This document shows, one piece after another, positions 41,769-53,229 of a stretch of 64,000 nt of DNA. Below the pieces are notes generated by a model. It saw nothing but the letters and a program-made list of their open reading frames with translations. It did no database searches and was not told the origin of the DNA. The position numbers and the translations under genes are program-made. Each line of letters begins with the position of its first letter. Within the stretch, counting starts at the first letter, position 1. The DNA comes from Athripsodes cinereus (Eukaryota; Arthropoda; Insecta; Trichoptera; Leptoceridae), in contig OX388319.1 in the NCBI GenBank assembly GCA_947579605.1, forward strand, positions 4,526,001-4,590,000, in the 5' to 3' direction.

Positions 41769-42086
41769 TGATTAAATAAAAATAAATGGAATCACTTTTT
41801 ATTCAAAATAAAAAACGTGTTTTTTTATTGTACCGAGTTTACATAAGTATGTGTATCTTAATTGCCTTACCCACAATTTAAATACCTATCATCTAACTCA
41901 TATTATAGAAGATGGCAACCTCTTTAAAAAATATTGCTTATCTCCGATAAGGATTTTTTTGTGGTTTACCCGCTATCGCTCGAAAGCAAAATATGCTGGA
42001 GATGTTGTTTTTAAATCTGCCCACAACTTATTGAATATTAATCTATCGATGTTAATTTCAACCTAAGCATATCATCTTTATTGTTT

Positions 42087-44589
42087 ACTAGCTGACCCGG
42101 CAAACGTTGTTTTGCCATCCTATACCTACATTATTTTTGGAAATTATTTTGAGTTCAATAAAAAATAACTAAAGACTATAAAGGTGTGAGGATGTTATAA
42201 TAATTAAAAGACAAATGAAGCGTTGTAGACAAATTATTAAAGTAATTTTTATTTAGACTTATAGAAGACGCCTGGCGGGGATAACTGCAGTAATCGACCG
42301 GAGTTGAAAATGATGAATTATGTACTTTAGGGTGTCCCTTATTTGGTCGAAAAAAAAAATTTTTCAGTTATTGAAACGCATACCCTCTAATTGTGTTTAT
42401 TAGCCTATTACTTACCCAAATACAGAATTTAAGCATTCTACGTTGATTGGAACCCGTGCCGACAGAGCCTCAAAGTTTTATAAAAAAGCTGCTGAAAGCG
42501 TCTTTTAAATTTAGCTGTAGATCATCACTTAATACCACTATGTTAACTAAATATTGATGAAAACACAAATTTATATGGAGCTTTTCTTATAATTCTCAAA
42601 AAAAGTTACAAAATTGATATTTATTAATTCCGATATATCCTCTAAAAAGTCTCTCTTTTACAGTCTAGGTACATTTTTCTATGTTCATGCACCCAACGTC
42701 ATAAGAACTGATTCTATTCTTCGTCTGCGGTTATCAAACCATGAAAGCCTTGGATTAGTTTATCAGCTCTTTCAGCTGTGTTATTCACTGATTTTAAGCA
42801 AGATATCTTTTTTTAAGCTTCCACAAATGCCACGATTTCTTTATACGAAGATACACCTTTTTGAAGGAAAGAGCTGTCAAGTTTTAGTTGTGAAAATAAA
42901 TCTTTGCTCTTGACGGATACAAAATAACTCAAAATTTTTCCTATTAAACATTAAGGCTACTTGTAGAATACATAAAAAAGAACATGGTATAACATATTAA
43001 ATAAATTGAGCACTACTACCTAACATATAGAGAGCCAGACATATGTTCCTTCGATTGTTCATATCTCTTACCGAAATCACCAAAGTTTTCTTTTTTTGTA
43101 AATTTTCTACAGTGGTCCCTTTGGTCTGCTCATCAATTTTATCATAAAAATTAAAAGGACGGCTATTTCTTTTGACAAATATCACAAAATGTTGACTGAA
43201 CTTGTTTTAAATCGCTTTGGAAATCAGCTTGTCAATTCTTTCGTTACCATTTAATGTTTTAAAAAAACACAAGTCTTGATTCGGCGCTTTCAACACCAAA
43301 CAGCATTCAAGCAAGGACTTTACATGAACTACCACAATAAACAAACAAACATCTAGTAAAGTTTCTTTGTACTTAGCGCCCATTTTTAACTAAGACTACA
43401 ATAAACATATTTTTGAAGAGTAAATAGCTCTTCTCATCCATCGTGCTTGATGCATTGCGCCAGTAGATCTGATTTTAAAATTATGTGGATGCCAGAGGCT
43501 CTCTCAGGCATATCAAAACTGTGTAAAGCAGCAGGTGCCAACAAGCTCTCTGAAACCATACGCTTTAATCTCTTTTTCTCTTCTGCTAGTTTTTTCAGCC
43601 TCGCTTTTTTCAGTTTCAGCCATTTTTTTTTCAACACCCGCTAAGCATCCTGTACATCTTGGTTCTCTTTGCTTTTACAATAATTTATTATCTTCTCTGG
43701 TTTTTAGTCTTTTGAGAGCATCGGCGAATACAAAATCGCATATATTATCCAATTCAAGTGGAAATTCTCCTCACGGTGCCGATGAAAATCCTGAATCTTC
43801 TTGCTACTTTTTGGCAGCTCTTTCCAGACCTAATAAAAATCCCCTGACCTCTTAACACAGTTATTAACAGCTCTATTAGGTATTGTAACCTTTTCCCAGA
43901 ATGTAATGCATACGCGAATGATTAGATTTTGCTTTCACTAACATTCAACTTGATATCGCGTATGTCGAAAGACAGAACTGCGAGAACTTGACGATTGCAC
44001 GGTTATTTTGCACCTGTCATCTATTGATTTACTTCACCAACCAAGAAAATACTAATTACATTGCTTCTTAGTTCTACTGACATCTATGAAATATAAAAAA
44101 ATCCGCGATAATTACCAGAAAAACCGAGACTGAGTGACAATAACAGTGGACACTCACCGCCCCTGGGAAGTAATTTGTATGAAGATGTTTCCGTGCAAGT
44201 CGGCACGGGTTGCACTGTTCCGAATAAGATAAAAATTGGTTTTTGAGTGTTTTAGGACCAAATGAACAAAATAAGAGCCTATGCGTTGTAAAATTAAAAC
44301 TTTGAAAAATAAGGGACACCCTAATGTACCTACTTATATCGCTATTAAAAAAATGGGGTTGATGGTGGAAGGGTGAAAACTTAGGGCTGTATGCATAAAA
44401 AAATATTTTGCCCTAAATTAAAAAAAAAAATGGGGTGGACCACCCTTAACTTTAAGGGGTATGAAATAGATGTTGCCCGATTCTCAGACCTACTCGATAA
44501 GCACACAAAATTACATCAAAATCTGTTAAGTCGTTTCTGAGGAGTGTGATAACAAACACCGTGACACGAGAATTTTATATATTAGATGT
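42087..44589 (+). repeat. Repeat G (arthropod-type interspersed repeat) split by a DNA transposon
   Basis: The left end 'actagctgacccggcaaacg', then 'ttgttttgcc', and the right end 'gtgacacgagaattttatat' + 'attagat' are boundaries I know from a repeat common in many insect genomes. With the insert at 42328-44323 removed, the repeat itself is about 500 bp. No coding frame. Its mechanism of spread is not evident from the sequence. Confidence 0.65.
42328..44323 (-). mobile_element. 2-kb DNA transposon, hAT- or P-like, decayed, nested in repeat G
   Basis: Perfect 17-bp inverted ends TAGGGTGTCCCTTATTT (42328-42344, 44307-44323), flanked by ATGTACTT (42320-42327) and ATGTACCT (44324-44331), 7/8 identical. 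An 8-bp duplication with short TAGGG-type ends fits hAT or P superfamilies. The inside is stop-ridden on the minus strand, with pieces at 44319-44074, 43637-43434 and 43185-42997. One is a strongly basic coiled-coil-like segment ('KKWLKLKKARLKKLAEEKKR'). No transposase motif was recognised; size and layout suggest a once autonomous copy. Confidence 0.7.
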
Positions 44590-44594
44590 ACGGT

Positions 44595-45125
44595 AATTTG
44601 GTGTTGACATAAGCAGTTATCGGTACAAATACCCGTTACATTGTAAAAAAGGTACCGTGAGTAAATATTCTTTAAGAAAAGGTAGACATTTCAATATGAA
44701 ACAGAATAATGAAAAGTAAGATTTGTATTATGATAGAGTGAAAATCATATATGGCCACACAATTTTGGCAACCATGGGTCACCCTGAATATCTTGTGAAT
44801 AGTGTTATAGATACACTCTGCTTCTATTGAGAGAAAGAAGAGTTCAGACTGTTTCCTGGCGATAACACTCTAAATGGGTGAAAAGCCATCCAAAAAAAAA
44901 GAAAAAAAGTTGACTCATTGACACGACATTGTTTTTTATTCTTTCCAACAGATGCAAAAAATGTGCTTCTTGTTTTACCTTACTTAAATGCAGTTATAAT
45001 TACATCTTAAAAAAGAAATATTATAATTGGTGGGTTTTTATTTTATGTGGGTATTGAGTCTTGAAATAACCCCCTCAATGAAAATGGGCATATATAGCCT
45101 GGTCATAGCATGTGGATTTGCAATT
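44595..45125. other. AT-rich, nothing recognised
   Basis: A possible scrap of repeat E at 44760-44800 ('gtcaccctgaatatcttg'). Confidence 0.4.
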
Positions 45126-45127
45126 CA

Positions 45128-45415
45128 TGTGCATGTAATAAACATGCAGGTTGCCCCTTCCGTGCCGATATAAAGGTTAGGCAATCAGGATGGGTGATAT
45201 CAATAGGATACAACACAAAAGTGAAGGATTCAGTAGACCAGCTGCATGTTATAATCACGCTGGTTGTCCACTTTGTACCATAAATAAATAATGCATGGCA
45301 TAGCCTCATCACTTACGTAAAATGTATTTGTTCAAATATCAACCTTTTACAGAATGCTGAAGAACTTACAGAAAGTTGGAAATCTATTTTTTGCTGGATG
45401 TTCCATGGGATATAC
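45128..45415 (-). repeat. Repeat E, two overlapping degenerate copies
   Basis: 45140-45210 ('acatgcaggttgccccttcc', 'tcaggatgggtgat'), 45225-45290 ('ttcagtagaccagctgcatg', 'ctggttgtccactttgta') and 45345-45412 ('cttacagaaagttggaaatc', 'gctggatgttccatggg') are E blocks, the second restarting the 3' half. Confidence 0.55.
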
Positions 45416-45894
45416 AGTTAGAAAATAAACTATTTTTTTCCAAATTCAAGAAATGGTTGCTGTAATGGAATTGTTGGGAAAATAAAAAGATATTTTAAAA
45501 TGTTAAATATTTGAATACCTAATAATTAGATATAGCTGAGAATAATAAATAAACATGTTAGAATAAGTGTAAGTAATTTCATGTATGTAAGCAGTACCTA
45601 ACACCTCCTTCACACAAGTTTACTTATTAAAAAGGCTCATACACTCTAATACAGATTAATCAAGCTAATGTAATGAAATAATATGTACGAAAACCATTGC
45701 AATACTTACCTACTCACCATGCCATACTCAATGTAGAACAAAAAATAAATCATTCTTAAAAAAGGAGCCATATTTTATTTATCTACTGATAATATTATCT
45801 CACAAAAAATAGAAAACTAAATTTAGTTTTATATATTGGACCAAAAATACATAATATAAGATTTATTTAATTCTACTACCTAAACACAGTGAAT

Positions 45895-46120
45895 GAGTAA
45901 AATAATAAATTTGTTTTTTATTTTTAATTTTTTTCTTCCTATACTATGCTAGGTCCTCTAGACGTTGCCAAGCACATGGCAAAGGCTTCCCAATCTCCAC
46001 TTCTTGAGTAAAATAATAAAATTATGTATTATTTTTAATTCTCTTCTTCTTGTACCATGCTAGGTCTTCATGACGTTGCCAAGCACTCGGCAAATGCTTT
46101 CAAATCTCCACTTTTTGGAT
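45895..46120. repeat. Tandem duplication, unit about 110-120 bp
   Basis: Unit 1 starts at 45895 and unit 2 at 46016, both with 'gagtaaaataataaa'; later blocks 'gacgttgccaagcac', 'ggcaaaggctt'/'ggcaaatgctt' and 'aatctccact' repeat in order. Divergence is about 15-20%, so it is old. Confidence 0.8.
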
Positions 46121-46471
46121 ATTTTACTGTCTTCAATTTATTAACTAACATCCAAATATTTGATTTTGTCATTCTTGTTATTGAAATGAATAACCAGTCA
46201 TATCTGTAAAGAAAAATAATATATTATATAACACATTTTAGATAACTCTCTTACACAGATTTTACAAAAATTATGGTTCGTTTAGTGATACCTAGTTCAA
46301 TCTTGGTACGCTTTATTTAAAATTTATGATTCATGTCTCAGTTTACAGTGTAACATTTTCATTAATTATAATATAATTCAAAGTGATAAATAATTAGTTA
46401 TCCCTATTATTTGGCTATATATTCTTGTTATTATATATATAAAATATAATATATGTAAGTATTAAATGTCT

Positions 46472-46490
46472 ATCTATCTATCTATCTATA
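46472..46490. repeat. (TATC)n microsatellite at the end of repeat E
   Basis: Four to five TATC units directly abut the E copy at 46491; on E's sense strand they are a (GATA)n tail. Confidence 0.8.
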
Positions 46491-46735
46491 CCATCACGGC
46501 ATATCCCACAAGTGGGGTAGCCAGCAGACCAGCTGCATATAAAATATGCAAGCTGTCTTCTCCGTGCCAATATAAAATCAAGACATTCAGGATGGGTGGC
46601 AAACCTCATCGCTGAATTTAAGATGTAAAATGTCTTATTTTTTCGAACACCTGCCTTTTACAGGACACTCGAAAACTTATGGAGAAGAGTGGGAGACCAA
46701 TTCTTTACCGGGTTCTCCACGGGACTCTTATAAAT
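46491..46735 (-). repeat. Repeat E, best-preserved copy
   Basis: 'accatcacggcatatcccac', 'agccagcagaccagctgcat', 'aagacattcaggatgggtgg', 'cgaacacctgccttttacag', 'gaccaattctttaccgggtt' then 'ctccacgggactct'. The plus-strand open frame (46630-46821) is antisense to the repeat and not a gene. Confidence 0.88.
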
Positions 46736-46856
46736 TAAATTCATATAAAACACTGCAATTGGCCTTATTTTTTTGTTACTATTACTTAAGTTCCTTATGC
46801 TTTATGTGCTGTTGTGTTTAAATTAACAAATATATTCTTACCTTTATAATAATGAA

Positions 46857-46975
46857 TGCTCTCTTAGAATCACAAGGCAGAACCAGCTTCCAAGATTCAG
46901 GGTGCCTTTGCATTAATCATGTAATCTTTTCCTAGCCCTCAAATGTCATTGTCATGGTAATGAATAATCCTTTAA
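46857..46975 (-). mobile_element. LINE P, old fragment
   Basis: 'gctctcttagaatcacaagg', 'cagaaccagcttccaagatt', 'tgtcattgtcatggtaatga' align with 12732-12850 with many substitutions. Confidence 0.55.
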
Positions 46976-48235
46976 CATCAGAATCGTTTTAATCAATGTT
47001 TATTGTTATGCATTTTCCATTATTTCTGTAAAAAGGTAAAAAAACAAAGTTTTAATATCTTGTTGTAAATTACTCATGATTAAATACGATTAATATGATT
47101 TCTTCATAATGTTGCATCTACTAACTTAATATTATCAATATCAATTAAATAATATCACGGTATTTCTTAAAATAGTAAATTACTTCAGATGTAATTGTAT
47201 AATGTCAGTTTATAAGTTCATAATGAATTAAATGAAATGAGTTGTCAAACAAAACTGACTCCTGTAACAAATGTTATATTTACTTGTGTTTTTAAGGCAT
47301 AACCTCAAACATTTCTTCGTAGAAACTAATGTATCATATTACTTAGTTCATTATATCTATTGGTTTTATATGAATGTGTACATAAACATCATTATTACCT
47401 TTTATTTAGTCCAAAAATATTTGTTATAGTGTTCACTATCACTTCACTTAATTCACTCTGTACATAATATTATGTATGAGTGGTACCACTCACATTTGTA
47501 TATAATATAATGTACAATATTTTATTGTCATACTATGAAGTTTATTATTTTATAAAATGTAGTAGTTAAACAAATAATTCTGTACGGAACGCAGACTTTA
47601 CAAAATAGACATATTATAGCGTCTTTCTTTTGACAAAATATAAATGGCGTCGTTTCCAATATGTCAAATTATCGAGCGACGTGATTGGCCGACGTAGAAT
47701 ATTTATAAAACGATGTTGCCGTTAACAAAAAATAATGTTTTTTCGTTTCTTGAATCTTCATGTAACACGTTCAAATTATTTAAATATTGGTTAATTCGCG
47801 TAAAACATGTTGCAAAAGTATTAAAAAAACACAAATTAAACTATTTTATGTAACATACATTTATAATGATACATTTACTCGAAATAAATTATCGATATTT
47901 TCTTAATTAATTTTAGTATGGCAATATAATATGGTACACAATTTTGGCGGTAAAGAATATTTTCTTACCCTTTCAAACTGACGTAAAAAACGTATTTTTT
48001 ATCTCATTCACACTTTTTTTTTACACTCTTTTTTGCTGTTTTTCTCGCTCCTCAAAAAGAAAGTACGGCATTTAGTGGGTTTTTATTTCACATAGATACC
48101 TCATCTTGTAATGGTCAGGTCAATGGAACGCAAATTCCTTGAAATGGGAGAGTATAGCCCGGTGAAAGTTTAGTATGGAAATTCAAAAATCATTTTTATA
48201 AGATATATAAGGATAAGGATTGTTTCTAATTGTCA
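46976..48235. other. AT-rich, no repeat recognised; CpG-containing patch
   Basis: 47580-47720 has several CpG and a TATAAAA (about 47704) downstream of an inverted CCAAT (ATTGG at 47687). It could be a promoter-like patch, but no exon was recognised nearby. Confidence 0.3.
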
Positions 48236-48297
48236 CTAGGCCCCTATTATACAGGCACTTGGACTAGGCATACATCATATTATACTCTTAACATTCA
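48236..48297 (+). repeat. Short repeat shared with 25308-25375
   Basis: 'aggcccctattatacaggca' then 'catacatcatatta'. It directly precedes SINE-A. Confidence 0.5.
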
Positions 48298-48307
48298 TCA
48301 CGTCCTT

Positions 48308-48499
48308 CGAGTTCGTAGAGGTAGAGTCGGTAGCCTGCAGGTAGAGTCTAGGCCTCGTGAACAAGATGTCCGTGGTTCGATACCAGGTGCCGGCAAACTT
48401 CCCTTTTACGACACAAGCTTTTAGTAGCTTACTGTGAAAGTTGTTTAAGTTTGTATTTGGGTTTATAACAAAACCCAGATATATATTTAAAAAAAAAAA
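48308..48499 (+). mobile_element. SINE-A copy with partly duplicated head
   Basis: 'gttcgtagaggtagagtcgg' is followed by a second 'tagcctgcaggtagagtc', so the A-box region is repeated. B box GGTTCGATACC at about 48374. It ends 'cccagatatatatttaaa' with an A-rich tail. Confidence 0.8.
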
Positions 48500-49245
48500 C
48501 ACAATCACAAATATATTAAAAAATAAACAGCTGACAAAACAATTAAATTTAAATCTCTATGTTATTTATTTTTTTGTCATTAATTACGTGTATTCGAAAA
48601 TAATTTCTTCACTTTGCGATAGCCTGATGAGAACGAAAACCTGCTCGCGATTGATAAAATCACTGTGAAAATAATAAAATTGCATAAAAGTGTTATATTC
48701 TTTTGTATTTTTTGTTTTAATACCTAATTCGAATTAATATGTAGCTGCGCCGAAAAATAATTCAAGATTCTTTTTATTTATACAAAGCTATTACGGAATA
48801 TTTCCTTCTACACCCACGTAAAAGTAAAACATTATTAACGTTACGTTTGGTTACGTTGTGTCTTCATATATTATTTAAAAAAACAATAAGTACGTATTAT
48901 ATGTAATGTGTAACATGAAAAAACGTGTTTATGTAGTAACACAACTTTTTATTTAAAAAATACAAATATGGATGCAAAAGCTTCTTTAGTTAACTTTTAA
49001 CTAGTATTATAGCTATGTATATAGGTAGGCACTATTCAAAACCTATGTAAGCTTTTAAAGGTTGCGTTTAGAACTTGTTTAAGATGAATATGAATTAATT
49101 CATGAAAGTGTAACAAAGAAACTATATTTTCATTATGAACTAATTAAAATTTACGATATTGAGTAATACTTTTAAAGTTTTCCATTTAAAAATGTATTCT
49201 TAAAGTATAATAGCAATGCTTCATTTCCAGTCATATCTTATTACT
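48500..49245. other. AT-rich, nothing recognised
   Basis: No features. Confidence 0.45.
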
Positions 49246-49247
49246 AA

Positions 49248-49447
49248 ACCATCACGGCATACCCCACAAGTGGGGAAGACAGCAGAACAGCTGTTTGCAA
49301 TAAACATGCAGGAGGTATTCTCTGTATCAATACAAAATTAAGATATTCAGAATGGGCTTATCGCTAAATTTAAAATGTTAAATTTGATACTCGAAAACTT
49401 TCGGAAAAGAACGTGAGACCAATTGTTTGCCGGGTGCTTCAATGTCA
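49248..49447 (-). repeat. Repeat E, nearly full length
   Basis: 'ccatcacggcataccccaca', 'agcagaacagctg', 'ataaacatgcaggaggtatt', 'actcgaaaactttcgg', 'gaccaattgtttgccgggtg'. Confidence 0.8.
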
Positions 49448-50280
49448 CATAATACATTTATTCTAGCTTTTAAGAATATTAACATCTGCCTTTACCTTGA
49501 AAAGAAGCTACAACCATGTTGAAAAAAGAATTATATACATTATTACTGTTCATATGGAGATCGTTTCTTTTGATAATGTCTCAGAGAAAGGTTCTTCTTT
49601 GGAACATAAAAGCGCTTATTAGTGATTTAGAACGTCCGATCACAAATAAAGATTGTGTTAAATATGTGTAAACACATAAACTGAACACATAATATATAAA
49701 ACATAATACAAGGGTATTTTTTACTTGATTTATGTAGAATATAAAATAAAAACGATAAAACGGTATATAAACAAATAAACTTTGCACTGTATTTTAAAAT
49801 GTTTTTCTTAGATGATTTTTTTCGGCAATCCGCCCGAAACGAAATATTTGTGCGTTAGGTTAAATTTGAGTTTGAAATAAAATTTAAATGCTCCACAGTC
49901 AGGAATACGCTTGTGTGGTAAAAGTGGACCGGTTCGGTAGCAGTATTCCAACCTTGAATTTTTTTATTGAAAATTAAAAAGCTTACATTTTTGTCAATAG
50001 ATGAATTTTACAGTTTTATAAAATCCAAGTAAACTTCGATAAAATTAACAATGTTTCATATTTTCAAGAGTTTTGTAAAAGACAAGTGTTCGCAATAAAT
50101 CACATTTTACAGTTTCACTTCAATAGATCAATATTACTTAATTTATTTATTCTATTGCACATCATCATTATAATATTTTTATCAGTGCTTGTTTGGTGCA
50201 GATTCAGTTTGTACTGGGCCTGCGGTGATTGTGATCTGCTTTTGTTTGATTGGTTTTTTCTCTATCATTCTTTTGTTTAC
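49448..50280. other. AT-rich, nothing firm
   Basis: 50066-50096 is a scrap of repeat E sense 5' part ('gttttgtaaaagacaagtgt'). Confidence 0.4.
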
Positions 50281-50309
50281 ATTAATATGTGTATGCTGTA
50301 GACACACTT

Positions 50310-50422
50310 AATTGGGGGGTTGGCCTGGACGAATCAATGTATGTTGTTTTTATTTTTTTGTGTGTATTTTGTCAACTTTCTGTTTGTGTCTCTGATTAAT
50401 AAATAAATAAATAAATAAATAT
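50310..50422 (+). repeat. Possible retroelement 3' end with (AATA)n tail
   Basis: It ends in five AATA units (50398-50420) after a T/G-rich stretch; 'ggggttggcctggacgaatc' at 50315 resembles the start of module D only loosely. Confidence 0.35.
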
Positions 50423-50594
50423 AAGTGTAAATAAAACAATACAAAATTTAAAATACTAGGACGATTGCAGTGGCAAGATTAGAACTATCAAGTGATTTCT
50501 TTCATCTAACCACGACACATTGAGATATACCTAATTAAAACAAATATATAACAAAAGAAAAAAAACAAAAATTAAAATAGTTTTTTTTAATTTG

Positions 50595-50722
50595 ATTTAA
50601 TTCAGCCATGAGATATACCTACTACCCATCCTGAATGGAGATTTTTTTGACGATCTGGATTTAATCATGTATAATATTTTTCTGCTGGCTTCTCCACTTG
50701 TGGGAGATGTCGTGATAGTGAA
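50595..50722 (+). repeat. Repeat E, 3' half
   Basis: 'attcagccatgagatatacc', 'cccatcctgaatgg', 'ctgctggcttctccacttgt', ending 'gggagatgtcgtgatagtg'. Confidence 0.7.
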
Positions 50723-51160
50723 AATCAAAAATAATCGAGTTTTCCTCAAAGACGTAGTTTCAATTTATTACATCTGTTATTTTTCACAACTTCCCTTATT
50801 TTCGTAAAAGTATCGTTGTTTTTCGTAATCCTAAGTATAAAATTACACACCCATATGAGAAAAAAGCTGTATACACCACGTATCGTGTAAGCTCTTTGTA
50901 GCTGTTAAACTATTATTTTAGCCGTAAACAAAACGCGTTTGATGCCTCCTTAGGCACAGCAACGCTGTGCTATGAACTTTTAAGTATTACTTTCTACATT
51001 AACGCCATCTGTTGAGTAGTGTACATACTAAATTTACAATTATGTGCTTAAAATCCTTTACACAAGTCGGTGGATTGTGCCATAAAACCTTTGTTCATAA
51101 TAAGAGTTAAATTAGAATTCTTTCATGCTTTCAAATGTACAATATTGTGAACAAAACGCG
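50723..51160. other. AT-rich, nothing firm
   Basis: Small hairpin 'gcacagcaacgctgtgc' at 50955-50971. Confidence 0.45.
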
Positions 51161-51185
51161 TTTTTGAATAATTTTTGGCTATTAA

Positions 51186-51490
51186 AATCAATCAGAAACC
51201 TCGATTGGAGAACCATGTCTACACAATGCAACATTGTGTAAAATCTAATCGGAAGAAGTGAGAAAGGTGTCCCAACGCTTACGAATTGGCTCTAGGCTGG
51301 CTTAAGTGATCACTTTTGGTGTCCATGGACAATGTTCACCAATTCCACCATTCTCACTGTCACGATGTAAGGTCCACCAATCGAGAGACGCTTTATGCAA
51401 ACCTTAGAAGCAACCATCTTTTTGGGATCTCATTTTTCAGATCTCTAATAGATCGCGATCTCCCGTCTAAATGGCGCCGGAACAATTAAG
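51186..51490 (+). mobile_element. LINE H fragment
   Basis: 'aaacctcgattggagaacca', 'aatcggaagaagtgagaaag', 'aattggctctaggctggctt', 'tcaccaattccaccattctc' are shared with 39070-39140, 51595-51645 and 53125-53229. Frames are broken. Confidence 0.55.
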
Positions 51491-51594
51491 TTCAATACTT
51501 TGTCGGCTGCTAGTTCGACCAGTCAGCAACAAATGTTTAGAATGTTTACTATTTTTTTATTGTTTAACCGGATTTGGGTGCAGATGACAAAACC

Positions 51595-51790
51595 AATCAG
51601 AAACCTCGATTGGAGAACCGTGTCTACACAATGCAACATTATGGTTGGTAGACATGTCATAATATTCTGCAACTGATTATCAACTGCAAGATTGAGGATA
51701 GAAGAGGTGATGGAAAAAGGCGGATCTCCAGGTTCCACAATATACACATTAGTGGACAGAAATGCTTAGCGTCGAGGTGCTGTTTTGGGC
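51595..51790 (+). mobile_element. Second partial LINE H copy and unclassified LINE-like DNA
   Basis: 51595-51648 repeats 51186-51235 closely. 51650-51790 is GC-richer and open in short frames ('ARLRIEEVMEKGGSPGS') but not recognised. Confidence 0.4.
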
Positions 51791-51794
51791 TGTC

Positions 51795-52470
51795 CAAGAT
51801 AAAGACACATTCTTACAAGTGATAAACAATGTCAGGGGGACTCAGCACGACACATAAAGGAACTTATTAGGATTATTTATTTTACATAAATAACTTTATT
51901 GAAAAGTCCCTGATAATCATCAAACACACAAAGTTTTACAAAGAAGTATTTCTTAATAATATTATGTGGGTTAGTACAAGTAATTTCCGTAAGCTACAAT
52001 ACATAAGGAAAACATTTATACATACTTCACTTATTAATGACCTCAATAAATCGTTATACAAACACTTTACTACATTGCATACTTATTACACAATTCTTTT
52101 GTGTACCTACTAGTAAATAATTTATCAAATAAATATTTGTGTTCGTTCGTACACATGTCCTTAATGGACACTGCAATTAGAAATGAAAATGAAAAAAAAT
52201 CCCTCCTTACAATATAATATATCAACATAAGACAATAACAATAATCAGAGTTTCAAACATTATCATGGGCATCACGTATGGTCTTATCACTTTATGTTAT
52301 TATCATACCATGTCATGGGCTCTCAATATATGTAGGTCCCCGACGAGAGAGCCAGGGGTTACCCCAACAAGGACCGAACAATGGATTGATTTTGGAAAAG
52401 TAGGATCCCATTTAAGTCCGTCATCGGGTCCGTGTGAGAAAAGACAGAAAAAAATTATAAACTCTTAGTA
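51795..52470. other. AT-rich, nothing recognised
   Basis: The 67-residue frame at 52265-52468 has no recognised features. Confidence 0.4.
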
Positions 52471-52473
52471 CAA

Positions 52474-52562
52474 CACCATCACGGTATATCCCTCAAATGG
52501 GGTAGCTGGCAGATCAGCCGCTTGCAATAGACATGTAAGCCTTCCTCTCCTTGCCAACAAAC
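52474..52562 (-). repeat. Repeat E, 3' third
   Basis: 'ccatcacggtatatccctca', 'gtagctggcagatcag', 'gtaagccttcctctccttgc'. Confidence 0.7.
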
Positions 52563-52623
52563 AATGTTTGAAACACAATAGAGTTTTTCCAGGCAATCAA
52601 ATTAAGTTTTGAACTACTATAGA

Positions 52624-52744
52624 TGACTCGCACACATTGAATTGCTCAGAAAAATGGACATTAATATTTTTGCCTAGTCTGAGGATCGAACCCACGACCC
52701 CTCGCTTGCAAGGCGAGTGTGTTAACCACTAGTCCAACCTAATG
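52624..52744 (-). mobile_element. SINE-C, tRNA-headed
   Basis: On the minus strand a tRNA-like head (about 52672-52740) has an intact anticodon-like arm CTCGC-CTTGCAA-GCGAG and a B box GGTTCGATCCTC, but the acceptor and T stems do not pair properly and no 3' acceptor end follows. The body then runs to about 52624. One copy only, so family assignment rests on the head. Confidence 0.6.
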
Positions 52745-52852
52745 AATTAGGTTACATACTAGTTAGGTATATTATATATACCGTGTGTACGTGGTGATAC
52801 ATCAATGTGAACTTCCTTAAGGATAGCATGATACAGAGTCTCGATGCTTACG

Positions 52853-52977
52853 ACAGGCATCCTGAATGTCCTAAATTTGAGTTGGCACGGAGAAGACAGT
52901 TTTCATGTATATTACATACAGCTGGTCTGCTGGCTACCCCACCTTAGGGACATATTTTGTCCTGATAATATAGTAGT
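52853..52977 (+). repeat. Repeat E, 3' half
   Basis: 'catcctgaatgtcctaaatt', 'ttggcacggagaagacagtt', 'tggtctgctggctaccccac', then a degenerate end. Just upstream, 52805-52850 resembles LINE H ('gtgaacttccttaaggatag'). Confidence 0.7.
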
Positions 52978-53124
52978 TGTAGTAGTAACGTATATAAAAA
53001 TGGTTACACAACATTATAATTATAGTGATGTCAAATGTTCAAAATTTGTTTAGAATATTTAGTACATATTTTTTTATTGTTTAACTGGATTTGGGCATAA
53101 CGTACAGATGACAACATCATTCAG

Positions 53125-53229
53125 ACATCTTGATTGAAGATCCATGTTTACACAATGTAACATTGTGCAAAATCTAATCGGAAGAAGTGAGAAAGGCGTC
53201 CCTACGCTAATAAATTGGCCCCAGGCTGG
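53125..53229 (+). mobile_element. LINE H fragment cut by an LTR
   Basis: 'cttgattgaagatccatgtt', 'aatcggaagaagtgagaaag', 'aattggccccaggctgg' as at 51186; the H sequence resumes after the LTR at about 53571 ('ctgacttatgtgat' against 'ctggcttaagtgat'). Confidence 0.6.

Noticed and set aside
43434..43855. Overlapping open frames inside the 2-kb transposon as separate genes
   Set aside because: They lie between intact transposon ends, overlap on opposite strands and have stops around them; treated as decayed element DNA.
46630..46821. 63-residue frame with 'PFTGHSKTYGEEWETNSLPG'
   Set aside because: It is repeat E read antisense; the same peptide pieces recur wherever E does.
47580..47720. Promoter of a host gene
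   Set aside because: A CpG patch with TATAAAA and ATTGG is suggestive, but no exon or conserved element could be tied to it.
52672..52740. tRNA gene (Ala-like anticodon TGC) on the minus strand
   Set aside because: The anticodon arm is intact but the acceptor and T stems do not pair and a SINE-like body follows.
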